The notes beneath the pieces are model-generated. The model was not told where the DNA came from. It saw only the letters and a program-made list of their open reading frames with translations, and did not search any database. Both the position numbers and the translations under genes were made by a program. A stretch of 64,000 bases of DNA. Source: Acanthaster planci. Lineage: Eukaryota > Echinodermata > Asteroidea > Valvatida > Acanthasteridae. Location of the stretch: NCBI RefSeq assembly GCF_001949145.1, contig NW_019091393.1, forward strand, positions 772,887 to 836,886, in the 5' to 3' direction. The first letter of the stretch is position 1, and the number at the start of each line of letters is the position of its first letter. Positions 61,039 to 64,000 of the stretch are shown piece by piece.

Positions 61039-63647
61039 CTAAACAGCCCACACGCGAATGGATTTAATCTGCATGGCTGCGTCTTCTCCGTTGTTGACGT
61101 GCGGGTTCCAGGTCGGGTACCACTTGTGCTTGGCACGCCAGAAATCCGAGAGGGCGGTACCAGAGGAGTTGTGCCACGGCTTTTTGTACGGCGTGTTGTT
61201 CAGAGAATCAGAGAAGAAGCCGTTGGTGCCCCCCACGGCCACATTGAGAATGATGTAAAACTGGGGACAAAATAAAGCAAGTGCACTTGAGAGTACAGCT
61301 AGGATTACTTTTTGCAGGCGTTTGACGAATGTTGCTGGTGGGCAGCCTTAGCATAGGCTGAGGTTTAACTATCATTTCCTTATGCAGAAATAATCAAAAG
61401 GGCTACCAATATTTCATTGCTGCATGTTGTTAAGTTTCATTTTTGGTTCAGGCTTGAAAATCGGTACTTGCACTTTTGAATGTTCCACGTGAAAGTCTCA
61501 CGAAAGGCCTCAACTCTCCCTGTTTCACAGAGGACGTGTGAGTAGGGTTATGGCTTACTTCCTGATCGAAGGGTACAACCTTGGACTTGGAGCCAGCCCA
61601 TGGATTTGTGATGCCCGGGTTGTGCTTTCCAAACTCGCCCATTCCCCAGAAGCCGTTGTAGCCAGGGTTTACGTTCAGAAGGAGCCCGCCGTCCACATAG
61701 AACCTGGTGGTGTTTGTTTACAGGACTTAAATTGTTTACTTTGTGTCAAAGCTTTTTAAACGATGATATCAATGGTTTACCCTTGAATAGGGTAGCTCTT
61801 TTTAAATTCAGGAAAACAGGGGTTGGGAGAGAAATGCTGGGGAAAAATGACAAATTTGTTCTCAAAACTTGGTCGTAGCAACAAAGGTTGACGCTTTTAC
61901 TTACTTTAGTCCACTGGATGTCCATACCAGTTCGTATTTGTGGAAGTCTTTCCCAAAGTTTTGCCAAGAGGACACAGTTCTTAGGGGAAAAAATAAAAAT
62001 TGTTTGTCTGTTAACTTGAGGTGATGTTGCAGGCATCTGAATTGCAGTGTGTTGAGTTTATACAAACTAGTTTCAAGGACGATGGTGCGAGCGACAGAAT
62101 TAACTCATTGATCTTTACAAAATGTTGACCACAAGCGATGCATCCGTCAAGCTGAGCTCCATTCAACAGGGCTGAGCTCCATTCAACATCATGTCGAATC
62201 AGTTTAGGAGCACCAGTGAAAATGAGCATTTTTTTTATGATCTGCTATCAAGACCTACTTGGAAGCGTGCGTCCTAGACCAGCCGTTCAGGGGCCAAAAC
62301 GGTCCCCAGTGCATGGTACAGCCCACCTGGTTGACGCCCACATTCCTGCCTTGCCAGTCATACAGGTTCCGATTTCCTATGAATGGGCCATTTAAAATGA
62401 AGGTTTCAAGCAAACTGGGCAATTTTCCATAATCACGACAGAACTAAAAATATTATTGTGTGTCCTGTCTAAACTGACGCTTCTACAGGTAGTTAGCTGA
62501 GCCAGAATAGGTCTTTAAACATCGTCAAGGTATAGACATGTTGTTTTCCATTTTGTACATTATTTTTTACCAGGCCTGTATACAGTCTGTACTGCACTGG
62601 CTTTTTGGGTCGTAATTTAATCCACTAGTTTAAAACTACCAAATCCCACTTTAATTCCACAGTAACAACTTGAGTTTACCTTTGCTTTCGACCAAATCGA
62701 TTTCGCCTGATGCTGGCCAGCCACCGTAAGAGTTACGCTTTGGAAGAAGCCAAATAGCTATGGAAATAAAGATAGAACTTATGAATGACGACAGCTGTAT
62801 CTTTTATTGGTATATTTTTTGTGTGTGTGCCGGAAAACAGCAATATGGATAGCAAAGGTCTTACCCCGCTAGTGCTTGTCTAACATGGAGTAAAAGAGTA
62901 CATTTACATCTAGTTGCCATGGATGGACCAATCGGGATCAAGGATTCAAGTTAGCTAGGAGATTGCTTCCACGGGCTTACCGGGCCACAGCCAATCCCCT
63001 GTCGGCATTTTGGCCACCACCTCCAACTTGCCGTATTTAAAGGCGAAAGAGTTGACGGTCCGGATGCGGGCCGACTGGACGGGATTGATTGCATGGTTGT
63101 AGGAACCTGATCGCTGGCAGCCGGACCAAGCGTTCCCTGTGCACACGTCGGCCGGCGCAGCACCTGAATGAAGCAGAGCCAATAGGTTGCGTTTTCACAG
63201 GTGTGATAAGTGTGATTGCAATTTTAGGTTGTTGTTGTTGACTTGCAATCTTCAGATTCAAGTGTAGCTGAAGAAGAACGGTGCAGACATCTAGGAAGTT
63301 CAAACATTGACCAACAGTCTTCCAACTGTTACCGGAAGAATTCTTGTGACAGATTTTGAGCCCCTTCCCACCAAAAAGGGTCCAGTGATCTTGTTTCACT
63401 TACCCCAAAGGTTCAGAGTTCCTGACGTGATGAAAGCGTCACCATATCTGTCAGAAGTCAGCGTCTATTGAAAAAAAAAACATAGCAAACAACGAAAAAA
63501 AAAGAAATCAGTTCCTGGTGTTGGTAATTCGTAGGATTTTTTTCAGGCAAGTTGCGATCAGGCAAATCATACCGGTTTAATAAAGAGCTTATTGTCCCTG
63601 ACATAGCTGTTGGAGCGATTGTTGGTGTAGTACTGAAACTCCCAGTT
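61039..63647 (-). CDS. GH16 beta-1,3-glucanase / glucan-binding protein, copy B (5' part beyond window)
   Basis: Eight exons are visible, matching exons 5-12 of copy A with the same lengths (75, 61, 183, 78, 118, 75, 145) and a final exon of 222 versus 219: 63647-63573, 63464-63404, 63163-62981, 62757-62680, 62376-62259, 61979-61905, 61703-61559, 61260-61039. The reading frame is open throughout and all junctions are GT-AG. The catalytic motif GEIDLVES is intact, so an active glycosidase is expected. Differences from A include DWQGRNVGVNQVGCTMHW and NGFFSDSLNNTPYKKPW; the protein ends IRVWAV. The signal peptide, CBM39-like domain and linker (exons 1-4) must lie beyond the right edge. The gene is a partial view, not a truncated pseudogene as far as can be seen. 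Confidence 0.9.
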
Positions 63648-63699
63648 CTGAAACGAGAAATAAAATGCAGAAAAATGAATTAGACAAAAATTGAAATCC

Positions 63700-63964
63700 A
63701 AGCATTTTGCTCCTGGCTCGTATGAATGGAGATCGGACCCCCTGGCAACATTGTGTGTGCACCCCCCAAGCCTCCGTTTGAAGTGTTATACACAGCCTAT
63801 GTACAAGCTACAGCTTATCAGCTTCCAGAGCCCCCCCAATTAATGTGCACCGCCTGGGTCCAGTGCAGAAATTTCACCCAATATGTACCGTTTTGTAGTC
63901 ATCATCCACCCAAAGGTGGATTCAGGGGGTCAACGAGGACCATGCCCCCCCAAAAAAAAATAAA
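63700..63964 (+). repeat. Dispersed GGTGGATTCAGG repeat in GH16-B intron 4
   Basis: AAAGGTGGATTCAGGGGGTC (63913-63932) followed by CCATGCCCCCC and an A run is the same repeat signature as in copy A intron 4 and at 31.65 kb. The flanking intron next to exon 5 is homologous to copy A (CTTGGATTTCAATGTT in A, CTTGGATTTCAATTTT in B). Confidence 0.45.
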
Positions 63965-64000
63965 TCCAACGTCTATTTAATTTCCAAGAGCATTTTAAAA

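Noticed and set aside
1-64000. Operons, CRISPR arrays, prophage or bacterial insertion sequences
   Set aside because: The window is clearly eukaryotic; no direct-repeat arrays with spacers and no bacterial gene order are seen.

Overview
This is a eukaryotic (animal) genomic window, not bacterial: genes are split by GT-AG introns, carry poly(A) signals and lie in repeat-rich, AT-leaning intergenic DNA. Gene content (Jun, a nucleoredoxin-like NXNL2 relative, STIL, and GH16 beta-1,3-glucanase-type proteins with an N-terminal CBM39-like domain), the SINE/LINE tails and the many TACATG palindromes suggest a marine invertebrate deuterostome. An echinoderm such as a sea star is my best guess; amphioxus or another marine invertebrate is not excluded.

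Layout. 1-24 kb is mostly non-coding: retroposon fragments (LINE C-terminus at 5.7 kb, tRNA-type SINE at 11.6 kb, TGAT-tailed retroposon end at 8.1 kb), a hairpin element at 2.6 kb, an exact 148-bp tandem duplication at 5.3-5.6 kb and one plausible exon of an unrecognised minus-strand gene at 11.2 kb. At 24.2-26.1 kb is a complete intronless Jun gene with a TATA box and an AP-1/CRE/MEF2 promoter resembling vertebrate JUN. 26-34.9 kb is non-coding, with a clear MITE at 29.6 kb and several CTCF-like motifs. 34.9-36.3 kb is a two-exon NXNL2-like thioredoxin-fold gene. 36.5-41 kb is intergenic with a LINE remnant.

41.1-47.0 kb holds a complete 12-exon secreted GH16 protein gene (copy A, plus strand, 489 aa). 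Facing it, 48.0-57.8 kb on the minus strand, is STIL, the centriole-duplication scaffold. I could chain 14 coding exons in continuous phase into a 1612-aa protein, with an upstream non-coding exon and an E2F-type promoter near 58.6-58.8 kb.

From 59.2 kb the end of the window is an inverted, partly eroded copy of the 43-50 kb block: a broken STIL fragment (exon 12/13-like plus intron 13, plus strand) followed by a second GH16 gene (copy B, minus strand, exons 5-12 present, the rest beyond the window). STIL thus sits between two inverted arms. The arms share exon lengths, intron sequence and the GH16 3'UTR with its poly(A) signal; STIL exon 14 was lost from the copy.

The genes do not form one pathway: Jun is a transcription factor, NXNL2-like a redox protein, GH16 A/B are secreted beta-glucan-recognition or digestion proteins, and STIL is a centriole protein. 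The most interesting structure is the GH16/STIL inverted duplication.
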